A stretch of DNA of 64,000 nucleotides from Desulfuromonas acetoxidans DSM 684 (GTDB lineage Bacteria > Desulfobacterota > Desulfuromonadia > Desulfuromonadales > Desulfuromonadaceae), in contig NZ_AAEW02000013.1 in NCBI RefSeq assembly GCF_000167355.1, positions 51,267 to 115,266 on the forward strand. Direction: 5' to 3'. Each line of letters begins with the position of its first letter. The first letter of the stretch is position 1. Below are positions 19,036 to 29,855 of the stretch, one piece after another. Both the position numbers and the translations under genes were made by a program. The notes under the pieces were generated by a model. It was not told the DNA's origin and made no database searches. It saw only the letters and a list, made by a program, of their open reading frames with translations.

Positions 19036-20604
19036 TTACTTCGTATCTCTTACTAATTTATATTGCAACGCGTCGATCAGAGCATGGTATGAGGCATCAA
19101 TAATATTGTCGCTAACCCCCACAGTTCCCCAGCGAGAGTCATCATCACCGGATTCGATCAACACTCGGGTGATCGATGCGGTTCCCTGACCACTGGGCAA
19201 CACACGAACCTTATAATCAAACAGACGCATCTCTTTGAGCTGCGGATAAAAATGTTCGAGCGCTTTGCGTAAAGCGTTATCCAACGCATTGACCGGGCCA
19301 TCACCTTCAGCAGCAGTATGCTCAATGCGCCCACCGACTTTAACTTTAACCGTAGCCTCGGAGAGTGGCTTATCACCCTCTTTTTGCTTGGTATCAATCA
19401 CGCGAAAGCCAATCACCGAGAAGTAATGGCGTAAGGTGCCGAGCGCCCGACGCATCAACAGCTCAAAGGAAGCTTCCGCACCTTCAAACTGGTACCCTTT
19501 GTTTTCCATCTCTTTGATATCTTCAAGAATTTCCAGTGTCACCGGATCTTTGCTGTCCAAGTTGATATCAAATTGTTCTGCCTTGGCCAGGATGTTGGCT
19601 CGTCCGGACAAATCCGACACCAAAACGCGCGTGGTATTGCCGACCCGCTCAGGACGGATATGCTCATAGGTTTCCGGATGACGTTGAATCGCCGAGACGT
19701 GAACGCCCCCTTTATGGGCAAACGCAGAATTGCCGACATAAGGTTGATGCTTATTGGGGATCAAGTTGGCCAATTCATAGACATGGCGCGACACCAGCCG
19801 CAACGATTGCAATTGCTCGTCGCTGACCGTCTCTTTGGCCATTTTCAGCTTGAGAGCCGGAATCACCGAACACAGATTAGCATTACCGCACCGTTCGCCA
19901 AAACCATTGAGCGTTCCCTGAACATGGACAGCTCCGCAAGCAACGGCCATCAGCGAGTTGGCTACAGCACATTCGCTATCATTGTGCGCATGAATCCCCA
20001 AAGGCGTTGAGACTGTTTCGCGAACCGCTGCCATAATCTCTGGAAATTCATGGGGCAGGGTTCCACCGTTAGTATCACACAACACAATACAATCGACCCC
20101 GGCATCTTCCGCGGCCTTGAGTGTTTTCAGAGCATAGTCAGGGTTGGCTTTGTAGCCGTCAAAAAAATGCTCGGCATCGTAGATCACTTCAGGAATATGT
20201 TTTTTCAGGTACACCAGAGAATCATTGATCAGCTCCAGATTCTCCTCCAGCGTGATACGCAGCGCCTCATGAACATGGAAATCCCAGGTTTTACCGAAGA
20301 TCGTCACCACATCAGGATCAGCCGCGATCAGGGTTTGAATATTGTTGTCCTTTTCCGGGGTGGTCTTGGCGCGACGGGTGGAGCCGAACGCAGCAATCTT
20401 AGCCTGTTTGAGGGTTACCTTCTTAATCTCTTCGAAAAAGGAGATATCCTTGGGGTTTGAGCCGGGCCAACCGCCTTCAATGTAGTGCACTCCCAGCTCA
20501 TCGAGACGCTGAGCAATGCGCACCTTATCGGTCACCAGAAACGAAATATCCTCGGCCTGTGTGCCATCACGCAGGGTGGTGTCATACAGCAGTACCTGAT
20601 CCAT
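19036..20604 (-). CDS. cimA: (R)-citramalate synthase
   Basis: Condenses pyruvate and acetyl-CoA to citramalate, the threonine-independent entry to isoleucine synthesis. 522 residues. The N-terminus [21 protein letters not shown] and the [11 protein letters not shown] stretch are specific to the CimA branch rather than 2-isopropylmalate synthase (LeuA). HxH metal ligands lie in [15 protein letters not shown], and a C-terminal regulatory LeuA-dimer domain is present (about 395-515). The ATG at 20604 with AAAGGAG upstream is chosen over an open extension to 20625. It follows lysC by 29 bases. Confidence 0.94.
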   Translation of the reverse strand: MDQVLLYDTTLRDGTQAEDISFLVTDKVRIAQRLDELGVHYIEGGWPGSNPKDISFFEEIKKVTLKQAKIAAFGSTRRAKTTPEKDNNIQTLIAADPDVVTIFGKTWDFHVHEALRITLEENLELINDSLVYLKKHIPEVIYDAEHFFDGYKANPDYALKTLKAAEDAGVDCIVLCDTNGGTLPHEFPEIMAAVRETVSTPLGIHAHNDSECAVANSLMAVACGAVHVQGTLNGFGERCGNANLCSVIPALKLKMAKETVSDEQLQSLRLVSRHVYELANLIPNKHQPYVGNSAFAHKGGVHVSAIQRHPETYEHIRPERVGNTTRVLVSDLSGRANILAKAEQFDINLDSKDPVTLEILEDIKEMENKGYQFEGAEASFELLMRRALGTLRHYFSVIGFRVIDTKQKEGDKPLSEATVKVKVGGRIEHTAAEGDGPVNALDNALRKALEHFYPQLKEMRLFDYKVRVLPSGQGTASITRVLIESGDDDSRWGTVGVSDNIIDASYHALIDALQYKLVRDTK

Positions 20605-20633
20605 AATCCTACTCCTTTGGGGCACTAAGAGCT

Positions 20634-21857
20634 TTATTCTCCCTGACTGCCCAATTCGAACACATCGTGAAGAACACGTACAGCCAGTTCGGTGTATTTG
20701 TCTTCAATCACACAGGACACCTTGATCTCACTGGTTGAAATCATCTGGATGTTGACACCTTCGGCCGACAGGGCAGCGAACATCTTGCTAGCCACACCAC
20801 AATGGGAGCGCATACCAACACCGATAATAGAAACTTTGGCCACTTTGTCATCCGATGTCACACCGCTGGCACCGATATTCCCGGCAGTCTCTTCGACCAA
20901 CTTGAGGGCTTTTTTCAGATCCCCCTTGGGAACCGTAAAGGTCAGATCCGTGAACCCTTCATGGGAAACGTTCTGGATGATCATATCCACGGTAATGTTT
21001 GCTTCAGTTAACGGTGAGAAAATATCAGCAGCGATCCCGGGATGATCAGGAATCCGCAGTACAGAAATCTTTGCTTCATCTTTATTACAGGTTACCCCTG
21101 AAACCAGAACGGTCTCCATCTCAGCATCCTCCTTCATCACCAGTGTCCCAGGATTGTCGTTAAAGCTGGAACGAACGTGGATTACAACGTTATATTTTTT
21201 AGCAAATTCAACCGAACGTATCTGCAAGACTTTGGCGCCAAGTGACGCCATCTCCAACATCTCCTCATAGGAGATTTTCTCGATTTTACTGGCATTGGAT
21301 ACAATACGAGGATCCGTCGTATAAACACCATCGACATCGGTGTAAATTTCACAGACATCGGCCTTAAGACCCGCCGCTACAGCAACCGCCGAGGTGTCGG
21401 AACCGCCGCGACCCAAGGTCGTAATATTCCCTTCATCATCAATGCCCTGAAAACCGGCGACAACAACAATGGAGCCATTTTTCAGATCTTCACGAATGTT
21501 TTCATCGCCAATCTCCTTAATCCGGGCACGGGCTGAAGCATTATCCGTTTTAACGGGGATTTGATGTCCAAGATAACTTTTGGCCTTGTATCCCATGGAC
21601 TGCAGGCACATGGACAGCAGGGCAATGGTCACCTGCTCGCCAGTTGAAACCAGCACATCGTATTCACGCTCGCTGGGAAACTCACACATCTCCTGCGACA
21701 ACGCGACCAGCTTATTCGTTTCGCCGGCCATCGCCGAAACGATAACCACCACATCATTGCCTTCATCATAAGTGCGGGCAACACGCTTGGCGACATTGCG
21801 AATTTTATCGGTCGTCCCGACGGACGTTCCGCCATATTTCTGTACCACCAGAGCCAT
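20634..21857 (-). CDS. lysC: Aspartate kinase
   Basis: First step of Lys, Met, Thr and diaminopimelate synthesis. 407 residues starting [14 protein letters not shown] at an ATG with an AAGGAGG site. The kinase domain (about 1-245) has [13 protein letters not shown]; two ACT domains follow (about 265-405) for feedback control, with [12 protein letters not shown] 265-base leader separates it from tsaE and probably contains the lysC-cimA promoter; I saw no lysine-riboswitch signature in it. Confidence 0.95.
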   Translation of the reverse strand: MALVVQKYGGTSVGTTDKIRNVAKRVARTYDEGNDVVVIVSAMAGETNKLVALSQEMCEFPSEREYDVLVSTGEQVTIALLSMCLQSMGYKAKSYLGHQIPVKTDNASARARIKEIGDENIREDLKNGSIVVVAGFQGIDDEGNITTLGRGGSDTSAVAVAAGLKADVCEIYTDVDGVYTTDPRIVSNASKIEKISYEEMLEMASLGAKVLQIRSVEFAKKYNVVIHVRSSFNDNPGTLVMKEDAEMETVLVSGVTCNKDEAKISVLRIPDHPGIAADIFSPLTEANITVDMIIQNVSHEGFTDLTFTVPKGDLKKALKLVEETAGNIGASGVTSDDKVAKVSIIGVGMRSHCGVASKMFAALSAEGVNIQMISTSEIKVSCVIEDKYTELAVRVLHDVFELGSQGE

Positions 21858-22122
21858 TTTAGGTTTTCCTCCTTCATCGGCAATTACATATCCGCCGCCG
21901 ATTTGACGTAAACAGCAAAAAGCTGAGCGGCATAGAGGTTTTAACAATAATTTATAACAGGGTCAAAACTTTTATGTTCCTGCTGGGGGTTTCATCAAAA
22001 AAAGCACCGCCAGCCCCCATAAGACCAAGACAGCAATGGACAAACTGTTGTTCTATTTTTCTCCCGCCAGAGGTATTTTTTACTGGATTTGTCTTAGGAC
22101 GAGTGAAAACAACTCTCGTCGC

Positions 22123-22617
22123 TCAACCATCGAAACAATCTGCCAAGCAACGAATGGCCCGACAACAGGCATCGTGTTCACGGCAAAATGGTTCTGAAGT
22201 CTGCAAACGGATATGACGCTGATGTTCATCCACATAGGCCATTTCCACAAGCACCGCCCCCTCTTCCAGTCCGGGACAGCGCTCGGGCCATTCGACCAGC
22301 GCAACGCCATCGCCATGGAAGTACTCGTCAAACCCCAGTTCCTCCAGTTCCTCTTCACCACCGAGACGATATAAATCAAAGTGGTACAAAGGCAGACGCC
22401 CTTCATAGCAGTTAAGCAACGTATAGGTGGGGCTGGTGATAGGCACGTCGGGATCAACCCCGACACCACGGGCAATACCAGAGGCGAGACAGGTTTTCCC
22501 CGCACCAAGGTCGCCGTGAAGCAAGATCAGACTGCCTGCTGGGAACAGTTTTCCCAACGCTTCGCCCAAACGAAGCGTCTGCTGTTCACTGGCACTGTTC
22601 AGGTCGAGCAGAACCAC
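22123..22617 (-). CDS. tsaE: tRNA threonylcarbamoyladenosine biosynthesis ATPase TsaE
   Basis: 164-residue P-loop protein that powers the TsaB-TsaD complex in making t6A37 of tRNAs. It has Walker A GDLGAGKT (about 35-42), SPTYTLLNCYEG, and HFDLYRL. The GTG at 22617 is preferred: GGGAG lies six bases upstream and it begins one base past the CBS-protein stop. The frame is open further upstream but there it overlaps the CBS gene. It ends the long tilS-to-tsaE transcription unit. Confidence 0.93.
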   Translation of the reverse strand: MVLLDLNSASEQQTLRLGEALGKLFPAGSLILLHGDLGAGKTCLASGIARGVGVDPDVPITSPTYTLLNCYEGRLPLYHFDLYRLGGEEELEELGFDEYFHGDGVALVEWPERCPGLEEGAVLVEMAYVDEHQRHIRLQTSEPFCREHDACCRAIRCLADCFDG

Positions 22618-22618
22618 A

Positions 22619-23068
22619 TCACGCTCCCAGAGACTTGACAATATCGAGGCGGGCGACAACCCCGACCAACTGCTCCCCATTCACCACCGGGATGAGATGA
22701 ATTTTTTTGGTCACCATCAAATCAGCAATTTCACTGACCGGAGTTTCCGGAGTACAGGAGATTGCCGGTTTGGTGCAGATTTCACCTACGGTCTGAGCAC
22801 TGATCCGCTGCACCTGTTCTTCGAAGTTTTTCTCGCTTTCCAAATAGATAACCCAATCAAACAGCGATACCACGGTGGGGATATGCAGAGGCTTATCACG
22901 ATCGATCAGATCCGTGGCACTGACCACCCCAACCAGAATATTATCACCGTCCACCACCGGCATGGTACTGACACCGGTTTCTTCCAACAGGGCAGCAAAG
23001 GCTTTGATCTCAGTATTTTCCTGAACACTATACACATCGACTGTCATAATATCTTTAGCTTTAAGCAT
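22619..23068 (-). CDS. Tandem CBS-domain protein
   Basis: 149 residues formed by two CBS domains (about 1-60 and 90-148) that should bind an adenine nucleotide in one Bateman module. MLKAKDIMTV and VGVVSATDLIDRD are typical. There is no fused effector, so it is a stand-alone sensor of unknown target. The ATG at 23068 has a perfect GAGGAGG site and overlaps the nnr stop by eight bases. Its position between nnr and tsaE gives no clear functional hint. Confidence 0.88.
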   Translation of the reverse strand: MLKAKDIMTVDVYSVQENTEIKAFAALLEETGVSTMPVVDGDNILVGVVSATDLIDRDKPLHIPTVVSLFDWVIYLESEKNFEEQVQRISAQTVGEICTKPAISCTPETPVSEIADLMVTKKIHLIPVVNGEQLVGVVARLDIVKSLGA

Positions 23069-24617
23069 CACATTCCTCCTCAATTAAGCGGCGTGCCATG
23101 GGAATAGTCGCCATGACATCACCGGCTAGATAGCCAACCCCGCCGAACTGTTGTCGACAAAGATCCGCTGCTGCGCCATGAACATACGCGGCAAGGGCAG
23201 CCGCACAGAATGGTTCGAGCCCCTGAGCCAGATAAGAGACAATCATCCCGGTCAGCACATCGCCCATACCGGCACTGGCCATACCACTGTTGCCACTGCT
23301 GTTGATCCAGACACGTTCACCATCCGTAATCACGGTATGGGCGCCCTTGAGCAAAACAACTACCCCGTGGTCACGAGCAAAAGCCTGTGCCACGTCAATG
23401 CGGTTATCCTGAACTTCTGCAATACTCAACCCGGTGAGTCGTGCCATTTCACCCGGATGGGGTGTGATAACAGTCGCACCCGAACGTTGCGACAGGCCGC
23501 AGAGTTGATTGACCATCACCGTCAGCGCATCCGCATCAAGAACCACCGGCAGCGGACACTCCGCCACCAACCGAGCAACCAGAGCGGCAACCGTTACATC
23601 CGTTCCCAAACCAGGTCCTACAGCCACGGCGGACATATCTGCCCACGCTTCTTTGAGTGCATCAAAACAGGCCACCGACAACTGGCCGTTCTCTCCACGC
23701 ATAGGCCGCGACATGATTTCCGGGGTTTGTGCCATCAGTTGCCCAACCAGATCATACTCAATCGCGGCACTGACCAGACCGGCCCCACTGCGCAGAGCTG
23801 CATGAGCTGTCATGCGTGCCGCACCAACTTTGCCGACAGATCCGGCGACAACCAGAGCATGACCAAAGGTTCCCTTGTGATCATCCGCCTGCCGTACCGG
23901 CAGCAACGATGCCGCGAGTTCGGCATCGATCAGGCAATAACAACACGACACAGACCGAGTCACACACAAGGGCATGCCCAGATCAACGACATGCAGCTCG
24001 CCACTGCAACGTTGCGCCGGATAACTGACCTGACCAAGTTTGGCAAAGGCAAAGCTCAACGAGCAATCGGCGGCAACCGCCACCCCGAGAATCCGGCCGC
24101 TGGTCGCCTCGACCCCCGAAGGCATATCCACAGCAGCTACTGGTGCCGGGTACGCGTTCATCCATTCGATGGCCTGACGGTAATGTCCTCGCACTTCGCT
24201 GTTAAGTCCGTTGCCGAAAACCGCATCGATCAACAGTTTCATGCCACACCAGGAGGTGCTCTGTGCTTTAAAACTGTCGCCATCGGCAGCAAAAACAACA
24301 TCAGCTTGACTGTTGAGTAGCACATTGAGATTGACAGCCGCATCACCCTGGATCGCATCGTGCTCAGCAAGCACAACAACTTTCACCGTCCAGCCCCAAT
24401 TCTCCAGATGGCGGGCAATCACATACCCGTCACCACCATTGTTTCCTTTACCGGCAACCACCAGCACCGGTCCAGGGAAAAGGTGTTGATAGCGTTCTGC
24501 AATAAAACGCGCCGCACCGTGACCGGCATTTTCCATCAACACAATGCCCGGGACACCATAGTCGTTGATCGTGGTCTGATCGAGTTCACGCATCTGTTGA
24601 GCGGTAAGGAGCTTCAT
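23061..24617 (-). CDS. nnr: Bifunctional NAD(P)H-hydrate epimerase / dehydratase
   Basis: Repairs NADHX and NADPHX. The N-terminal YjeF_N epimerase (about 1-215) has GKGNNGGDGYVIARHL. The C-terminal ribokinase-like dehydratase (about 225-515) has GHALVVAGSVGKVGAARM, TPHPGEMARL and NSGMASAGMGDVLTG. 518 residues, usual for the fusion. The ATG at 24617 with GGAGG overlaps the acpS stop by four bases. Confidence 0.95.
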   Translation of the reverse strand: MKLLTAQQMRELDQTTINDYGVPGIVLMENAGHGAARFIAERYQHLFPGPVLVVAGKGNNGGDGYVIARHLENWGWTVKVVVLAEHDAIQGDAAVNLNVLLNSQADVVFAADGDSFKAQSTSWCGMKLLIDAVFGNGLNSEVRGHYRQAIEWMNAYPAPVAAVDMPSGVEATSGRILGVAVAADCSLSFAFAKLGQVSYPAQRCSGELHVVDLGMPLCVTRSVSCCYCLIDAELAASLLPVRQADDHKGTFGHALVVAGSVGKVGAARMTAHAALRSGAGLVSAAIEYDLVGQLMAQTPEIMSRPMRGENGQLSVACFDALKEAWADMSAVAVGPGLGTDVTVAALVARLVAECPLPVVLDADALTVMVNQLCGLSQRSGATVITPHPGEMARLTGLSIAEVQDNRIDVAQAFARDHGVVVLLKGAHTVITDGERVWINSSGNSGMASAGMGDVLTGMIVSYLAQGLEPFCAAALAAYVHGAAADLCRQQFGGVGYLAGDVMATIPMARRLIEEECDA

Positions 24618-24997
24618 GATTCCTCCACAATGACCGTGGCAACGGCCCAACGCGTTTCATGGCTGTAGGAAACATGGTGAGCGCACAACTGCCGTTGCTC
24701 AAAAATTTCAGCAGCCCGCCCACTCAGAGCTAATGATGGGCACCCCAGCTCATCACGAACCACTTCAATGTCGTGCCAGGTCATGCCATCTCGCATGCCC
24801 AGGCCTAAGGCTTTGACAAACGCCTCCTTGCAGGCAAACCGGGCGGCAAGATGCTGTGCAGCGCATTTACGCGGCAGGGCATAGTCCAGCTCGCCCGGAG
24901 TGAACAACCGCTGCAACAACGTCTGGTTATCTTCGTCGATAAAACGATCAAAACGTTCGACATCGACAATATCGGTTCCGATTCCAGCGATGGCCAC
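24614..24997 (-). CDS. acpS: Holo-[acyl-carrier-protein] synthase
   Basis: 127-residue phosphopantetheinyl transferase that activates ACP for lipid synthesis. It has GIGTDIVDVERF with the metal-binding Asp, and the conserved RFACKEAFVKALG with metal-binding Glu. It lies three bases after pdxJ and overlaps nnr by four. Confidence 0.96.
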   Translation of the reverse strand: MAIAGIGTDIVDVERFDRFIDEDNQTLLQRLFTPGELDYALPRKCAAQHLAARFACKEAFVKALGLGMRDGMTWHDIEVVRDELGCPSLALSGRAAEIFEQRQLCAHHVSYSHETRWAVATVIVEES

Positions 24998-25000
24998 GGA

Positions 25001-25717
25001 TTACCCCGCTACCAGCGACTTCATCTCACGAACGGCTTGATCAAGACCAACCAACACGGCCCGAGAAATGATGCTATGGCCGATATTGAACTCTTCAATT
25101 ACTCCAAGAGCAACCACATCTTGAATATTGCGATAATTCAAACCATGTCCGGCATTGACTCCCATGCCGACATGTTTAGCCTCATGGATAGCTTGCTCTA
25201 TCTTGGCCAGTTCCGCCAGTTGGGCACCACGTGTCGGCGCGTCACAATAGAGCCCAGTATGGATCTCAATGGTGTCGGTTCCCACCTGAAACGCCTGATC
25301 GATCTGTTTCAGGTCAGGATCGATAAACAGGCTGACAACGATGCCATTCTGCTGCAGTCGGGCAATCACCTCTTTGAGGTGTTGCGAGTGGCTGACAACA
25401 TCAAGACCACCCTCGGTGGTCAGCTCCTGTCGCTTCTCCGGTACCAGAGTGACACAATCGGGGCGCAGACGACAGGCGATAGCCACCATTTCATCCGTTG
25501 CCGCCATCTCCAGATTGAGTGGCACCTGGAGAGTCTGACGGAGGATTTCGACATCGCGATCCTGGATGTGTCGACGGTCTTCACGCAGATGAACGGTAAT
25601 ACCATCCGCACCAGCCAGTTCGGCCAAAGCTGCCGCTGTTACCGGATCGGGCTCCTTCGTGCCACGGGCCTGACGAATTGTTGCCACATGATCAACATTG
25701 ACTCCTAAACGTGCCAT
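25001..25717 (-). CDS. pdxJ: Pyridoxine 5'-phosphate synthase
   Basis: 238-residue TIM-barrel enzyme that makes PNP from 1-deoxyxylulose-5-phosphate and 3-amino-2-oxopropyl phosphate. The N-terminus [25 protein letters not shown] and GHGLNY are characteristic. It lies five bases after glmM, upstream of acpS, the widespread pdxJ-acpS pair. Confidence 0.97.
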   Translation of the reverse strand: MARLGVNVDHVATIRQARGTKEPDPVTAAALAELAGADGITVHLREDRRHIQDRDVEILRQTLQVPLNLEMAATDEMVAIACRLRPDCVTLVPEKRQELTTEGGLDVVSHSQHLKEVIARLQQNGIVVSLFIDPDLKQIDQAFQVGTDTIEIHTGLYCDAPTRGAQLAELAKIEQAIHEAKHVGMGVNAGHGLNYRNIQDVVALGVIEEFNIGHSIISRAVLVGLDQAVREMKSLVAG

Positions 25718-25722
25718 TACGG

Positions 25723-27093
25723 TTATGCTCCTTCCCGTGTTCCCTGCAAATGTGTCACAACGGCATCAGCAATATCATCGGCCAACCGTTGTATCTGTTG
25801 ATCATTTTCCCCTTCAAGCATGATGCGCAACAAAGGCTCGGTTCCAGAATAACGGATCAGGACCCGGCCCGTTTCACCCAATTCCTCATTGCAGGCATCA
25901 ATCACCCGCTGGACCGCCGGCACCGTGGCCAGATCAACCTTTTCCTTCACTCGAACATTGACCAGCAATTGCGGCAGCGCGGTCATCACTCCGGCCAGCT
26001 GCGACAACGGCTTACCGGTGCGCTGCATGATCGCCAGCGTCTGCAAGGCCGACAACACACCATCGCCTGTGGTGTTATGATCGAAAAAGATCATGTGGCC
26101 GGACTGTTCTCCGCCAAGGTTATAGCCTTTTTTAAGCATCTCCTCGACCACATAACGGTCACCAACGCCTGTTTTAACAACCGTACCACCGGCGCGGCGC
26201 AAGGCAATATCCAACCCCATATTACTCATCACCGTCGCCACCAGCGTATTGTGAGCCAGAGTCCCTTCTCCAAGCATATGGGTCGCGCAGATCGCCATAA
26301 TGTGATCACCGTCGACCTCGCGGCCAGTCTCGTCGACAAAGATGACCCGGTCTGCATCGCCATCCAGAGCCACACCAACATCCGCACCATGCTCCTTGAC
26401 CGCATCGGCAAGCTCTGCCGGATACAGTGACCCGCAACCGGCATTGATGTTGGTGCCGTTGGGCGACACCCCGATGCGTACCACATCCGCACCCAGTTCT
26501 TCAAACACCGCCGGGGCGACCTTATATGCCGCGCCGTTAGCACAATCGACGACGATCTTCATGCCGCGCAGATCAAGATCCCGCGGAAAGGTGTATTTTA
26601 AAAACACGATATAACGCCCGGTGGCATCATCAATACGAAAGGCCCTCCCGACTTCATCCGCTGTGGGCCTCAACACATCCAGTTCCTCAGAGAACATTAA
26701 CTGCTCTAAGCGCAATTCCATTTCATCCGGCAGCTTCAAACCTTCGTTTGAAAAAAACTTTATGCCATTATCCTGATAAGGGTTATGCGATGCGGAAATC
26801 ACCACCCCGGCATCAGCGCGCATGGAGTTGGTAATAAACGCAATCCCTGGTGTCGGTAACGGACCGACCAGTTGCACATCAACGCCCATAGAGCAGATCC
26901 CCGAAGCCATGGCATTCTCAATCATATATCCCGACAAACGCGTATCCTTGCCTATGACAATGCGGCGGCGTTTGTCAGAACCTTTGAACAGATACGCCAC
27001 AGCCCGTCCAAGCTGCATGGCAATCTCCGTGGTCATCGGATAAACATTGGCGACGCCACGTACACCATCAGTCCCAAAAAATTTTTTCGTCAT
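25723..27093 (-). CDS. glmM: Phosphoglucosamine mutase
   Basis: Interconverts glucosamine-6- and -1-phosphate for peptidoglycan and LPS precursors. 456 residues: [14 protein letters not shown] at the start, phospho-serine loop [13 protein letters not shown], Mg loop [10 protein letters not shown], sugar loop GGEQSGH and phosphate loop RYSGTEP. It is adjacent to cdaR and cdaA, the conserved c-di-AMP module in which GlmM can bind and inhibit CdaA in Gram-positive bacteria. Confidence 0.96.
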   Translation of the reverse strand: MTKKFFGTDGVRGVANVYPMTTEIAMQLGRAVAYLFKGSDKRRRIVIGKDTRLSGYMIENAMASGICSMGVDVQLVGPLPTPGIAFITNSMRADAGVVISASHNPYQDNGIKFFSNEGLKLPDEMELRLEQLMFSEELDVLRPTADEVGRAFRIDDATGRYIVFLKYTFPRDLDLRGMKIVVDCANGAAYKVAPAVFEELGADVVRIGVSPNGTNINAGCGSLYPAELADAVKEHGADVGVALDGDADRVIFVDETGREVDGDHIMAICATHMLGEGTLAHNTLVATVMSNMGLDIALRRAGGTVVKTGVGDRYVVEEMLKKGYNLGGEQSGHMIFFDHNTTGDGVLSALQTLAIMQRTGKPLSQLAGVMTALPQLLVNVRVKEKVDLATVPAVQRVIDACNEELGETGRVLIRYSGTEPLLRIMLEGENDQQIQRLADDIADAVVTHLQGTREGA

Positions 27094-27115
27094 GGATCTC
27101 TTTCAATAATGTTGA

Positions 27116-27835
27116 TTAATTAACAGAAGATGGCGCAGCTACCGACACATCAGCGTCATCGGAGGCGTTCGATTGTTCCATCTCAATGGGAGGTTCATAG
27201 ACAAAATGGACTTCAACCTCAACAGTCTTTTTATCAGACAGCTCCGTGTAGGTCCCGCGAAAGTCCACTGGAACCGTCATGATAAAATCCTCCCGAATAC
27301 CCGCAATATCCAACGGCTCGGTTTCGACATGGTCGATCCGTTTCACTTCACTTTCCGCACCACGAATCGAGACCCTGTCCGGCCTTGCCACAGTGGCCAA
27401 AACCTTCTGACCCGGCATCGGCTCACCGGTGAGAACCACCGTGACCGGAACTGATTTTTCCCGAATCCGCTCCAGCTTCACTTCAACATAGGACGGTGAC
27501 AAACGCACCACCTTGAGAGCACTGGGAATGTTGAGATTCTCATCGAGACGCTTAAACGTAGTCAATCCCGGTTCAAGACCACGTAAATCGACGGAAAGGC
27601 TCAGTGACGACGATTCCAGGTTGGACAACAAGGTACGCGGCCCACTGATCCGCAGGTTCACCAGACTGGGAACCTCATTGGCAACAATCAGATCGGCTGG
27701 AACATTCTTCAACTCAAGAGGAACCGAGTAGCCCACCTCAGCGCGCTGTTCGCCGGTGACGAACAGCCACAACAAAGTGGCAAAAATCAGCGACAGCAGT
27801 TTCAGATGCCAGTTCCGGGTGATCAGTTGCAGCAT
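27116..27835 (-). CDS. cdaR: YbbR-domain protein, CdaR-like regulator of diadenylate cyclase
   Basis: 239 residues: one N-terminal membrane anchor (about 11-27, LKLLSLIFATLLWLFVTGE) followed by tandem YbbR repeats exposed outside the membrane. In Firmicutes CdaR binds CdaA and tunes c-di-AMP production. Placement between cdaA (nine bases) and glmM (22 bases) supports that role. Regulation in this lineage is inferred. Confidence 0.85.
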   Translation of the reverse strand: MLQLITRNWHLKLLSLIFATLLWLFVTGEQRAEVGYSVPLELKNVPADLIVANEVPSLVNLRISGPRTLLSNLESSSLSLSVDLRGLEPGLTTFKRLDENLNIPSALKVVRLSPSYVEVKLERIREKSVPVTVVLTGEPMPGQKVLATVARPDRVSIRGAESEVKRIDHVETEPLDIAGIREDFIMTVPVDFRGTYTELSDKKTVEVEVHFVYEPPIEMEQSNASDDADVSVAAPSSVN

Positions 27836-27844
27836 AGTCGTCCC

Positions 27845-28621
27845 TTAGCCTTTCTTCCCCGGATCCAGCAGACGGGTGAGAATTCGGCGCAAGGAGGTGG
27901 AATCGAGATCGCGCGTCATTCTGGCGCCAACCACGGCGGAGATCTTGCCGGTCTCTTCAGAAACAACAATAGCCACCGCATCAACCATTTCGGTTAACCC
28001 GATAGCAGCGCGATGCCGTGTCCCCAAGTTTTTGCTGATATCCGGATCCTGTGACAGCGGTAAAAAACAACCGGCTTTCTTCAGACGACCCTGCTGCAAA
28101 ACCAGCGCACCATCATGAATCGGTGAATATGGCAGAAAAATCGCACAAATCAAATCCGATGAGACCTTGGCGTCAATCTCCACACCCACCTCTAGAAAAC
28201 CTTTCAGACCGGTTTCCCGTTCAATGACGATCAGAGCACCAATTTTTTTATTGGCCAGATTGACAGCAGCTGTCACAAGCTCATCAATCACCTGCGTTTC
28301 TTCACGGTATGACACATCGGCAAAAAAAGGATTGCGACCGACATGCATCAGAGCACGCCGGATATCACTTTGGAAAATAACAACGATGACGAGGATAATC
28401 GAGGTCAGAAAACTGTCAAGCAGCCACTGGAGAGTATAAAGACCGGTAAGTTGGGAAACGACAAAGACCACCAGCAGAACCGCCAGACCGATCAGCATCT
28501 GGACCGCCCGGGTGCCTTTGATCAGGAGAATGATCCGATAGATGATAAACGCAACCAGAGCGATGTCGAGGACGTCGAGCATCCATCTGAAATCTTTCAT
28601 CATCTGATCGAATACCCCCAT
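27845..28621 (-). CDS. cdaA: Diadenylate cyclase CdaA (membrane DacA)
   Basis: Makes the second messenger c-di-AMP from two ATP. The 258-residue protein has three N-terminal membrane helices (about 15-85) and a DAC domain (about 105-250) with catalytic DGA (170-172) and RHR (202-204) motifs, both intact. The frame is open to 28981, but the upstream part overlaps folP and the ATG at 28621 (MGVFDQMMKDFRW) fits the family. It follows folP by 22 bases. Confidence 0.93.
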   Translation of the reverse strand: MGVFDQMMKDFRWMLDVLDIALVAFIIYRIILLIKGTRAVQMLIGLAVLLVVFVVSQLTGLYTLQWLLDSFLTSIILVIVVIFQSDIRRALMHVGRNPFFADVSYREETQVIDELVTAAVNLANKKIGALIVIERETGLKGFLEVGVEIDAKVSSDLICAIFLPYSPIHDGALVLQQGRLKKAGCFLPLSQDPDISKNLGTRHRAAIGLTEMVDAVAIVVSEETGKISAVVGARMTRDLDSTSLRRILTRLLDPGKKG

Positions 28622-28643
28622 AGTGATCTTTCTCGGCGCAACG

Positions 28644-29855
28644 CTACGCCATGTGAGTCTCGTGATTGATCGCCCAGGCCAGGTCCACGGTTTGCCGGGT
28701 TGCTGCAACATCATGCACCCGGAAAAGATGCGCACCATTCTGGGCGGCAACGGCAACACTGGCCAGAGAGCCATACAGACGCTGCTGTGGAACCGGCTGG
28801 TCGAGAACCGCGCCGATAAAACTTTTGCGCGACGCGCCGATGAGCACCGGATAGCCCAAAGCCGCGACTTCATCCAGGCGGCGCAGCAATTCGAGATTGC
28901 CGGAAACGGACTTGCCAAAGCCAATTCCCGGATCGACGCTGATCGACTCTGCGGGAACCCCAGCCTGACGAGCCAGATCAATAGAGTGGCGCAGAGAACC
29001 GATCACCTCGGTGAGCAAATCATGATAGGAGGTATCCTTCTGCATGGTTTGCGGGCAGCCACGGGTATGCATGACAAACACACCGGCTTTTTTTTGTGAC
29101 ACGACCGTCGCCATCTCGGCATCAAAGGTCAGACCACTGATGTCATTGATAAAATCAGCACCACTTTCCAGAACAGCTTCAGCAACCCCAGCTTTATTGG
29201 TGTCGACGGAAATCGGCAGATCAAAACGCTGCTTCAGGGCCTCAACCACCGGCACCACCCGTTCAAGCTCGACGTCCATGGTCACCAAAGCGGCACCGGG
29301 TCGGGTACTTTCGCCGCCGACATCAAGCAAATCCGCTCCGTCTTCAACCTGCTTCTCCGCCTGACGCAGCACCGCATCGAGGTTTAAACAAACGCCACCG
29401 TCGTAAAATGAATCCGGCGTCACATTGATGATCCCCATTACCTGGGGCCGGGAAATATCAAGTCGGCAGCGGCAACCGGCAAGGATCTTCACAGCCCCCG
29501 TCGCTGTCAGAACAGTGTCGAGCTCCGCAGCCAGGGCTTTGAGTCCAAAGGGTTGTCGCGGCAACCGCACAACCAACTGAGCCAGCTGTTTGCGTGTCCC
29601 CATCAACACAACATCCGTGTGGTCAATGGAACAGGCCACGGTCCCACGCGCCACGGCAGCGTCACCACCGAGTGCCAACATCTCCTGTTTGAGGATATTG
29701 GCCGCTACACAAGAAACCTTCTCGAGCAAGAGGTTGATATGCAGGGCCTTGTCCGTCATCAGGTTGACCCCACAGGGATCAACCGCGATGGCCTCAAGCT
29801 GGCGGCGCACCTGCTCCGCCGTGTGCAGCTGGAGAACTCGCGGCTGGAACGGCAT
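28644..29855 (-). CDS. folP: Dihydropteroate synthase with an N-terminal extension
   Basis: Folate-pathway enzyme joining p-aminobenzoate to the pterin diphosphate. 403 residues, about 130 more than the usual 270-280. The catalytic TIM barrel starts near residue 135 (PQVMGIINVTPDSFYDGG) and carries DVGGESTRPGA, FINDISG and SVDPGIGFGKS. The first ~130 residues are of a kind also seen in some other deltaproteobacterial and archaeal homologues; their role is unknown to me. The ATG overlaps the ftsH stop by one base (TAATG), implying translational coupling. Confidence 0.93.
   Translation of the reverse strand: MPFQPRVLQLHTAEQVRRQLEAIAVDPCGVNLMTDKALHINLLLEKVSCVAANILKQEMLALGGDAAVARGTVACSIDHTDVVLMGTRKQLAQLVVRLPRQPFGLKALAAELDTVLTATGAVKILAGCRCRLDISRPQVMGIINVTPDSFYDGGVCLNLDAVLRQAEKQVEDGADLLDVGGESTRPGAALVTMDVELERVVPVVEALKQRFDLPISVDTNKAGVAEAVLESGADFINDISGLTFDAEMATVVSQKKAGVFVMHTRGCPQTMQKDTSYHDLLTEVIGSLRHSIDLARQAGVPAESISVDPGIGFGKSVSGNLELLRRLDEVAALGYPVLIGASRKSFIGAVLDQPVPQQRLYGSLASVAVAAQNGAHLFRVHDVAATRQTVDLAWAINHETHMA

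Noticed and set aside
22000..22025. TGGGGG...CCCCCA hairpin in the tsaE-lysC gap as a terminator
   Set aside because: Only six pairs across a large loop and no T tract on the minus strand.
21858..22122. Possible lysine riboswitch in the lysC leader
   Set aside because: The 265-base gap is long enough, but I could not find the conserved multi-helix core. A covariance-model search would settle it.
23151..24320. 389-codon open frame on the plus strand opposite nnr
   Set aside because: No recognisable domain or ribosome site; the minus-strand enzyme shows all its motifs.
27845..28981. 378-residue version of CdaA with a long N-terminal extension
   Set aside because: The first 120 residues overlap folP, read as low-complexity Arg/Ser/Leu sequence and precede the proper MGVFDQMMKDF start.
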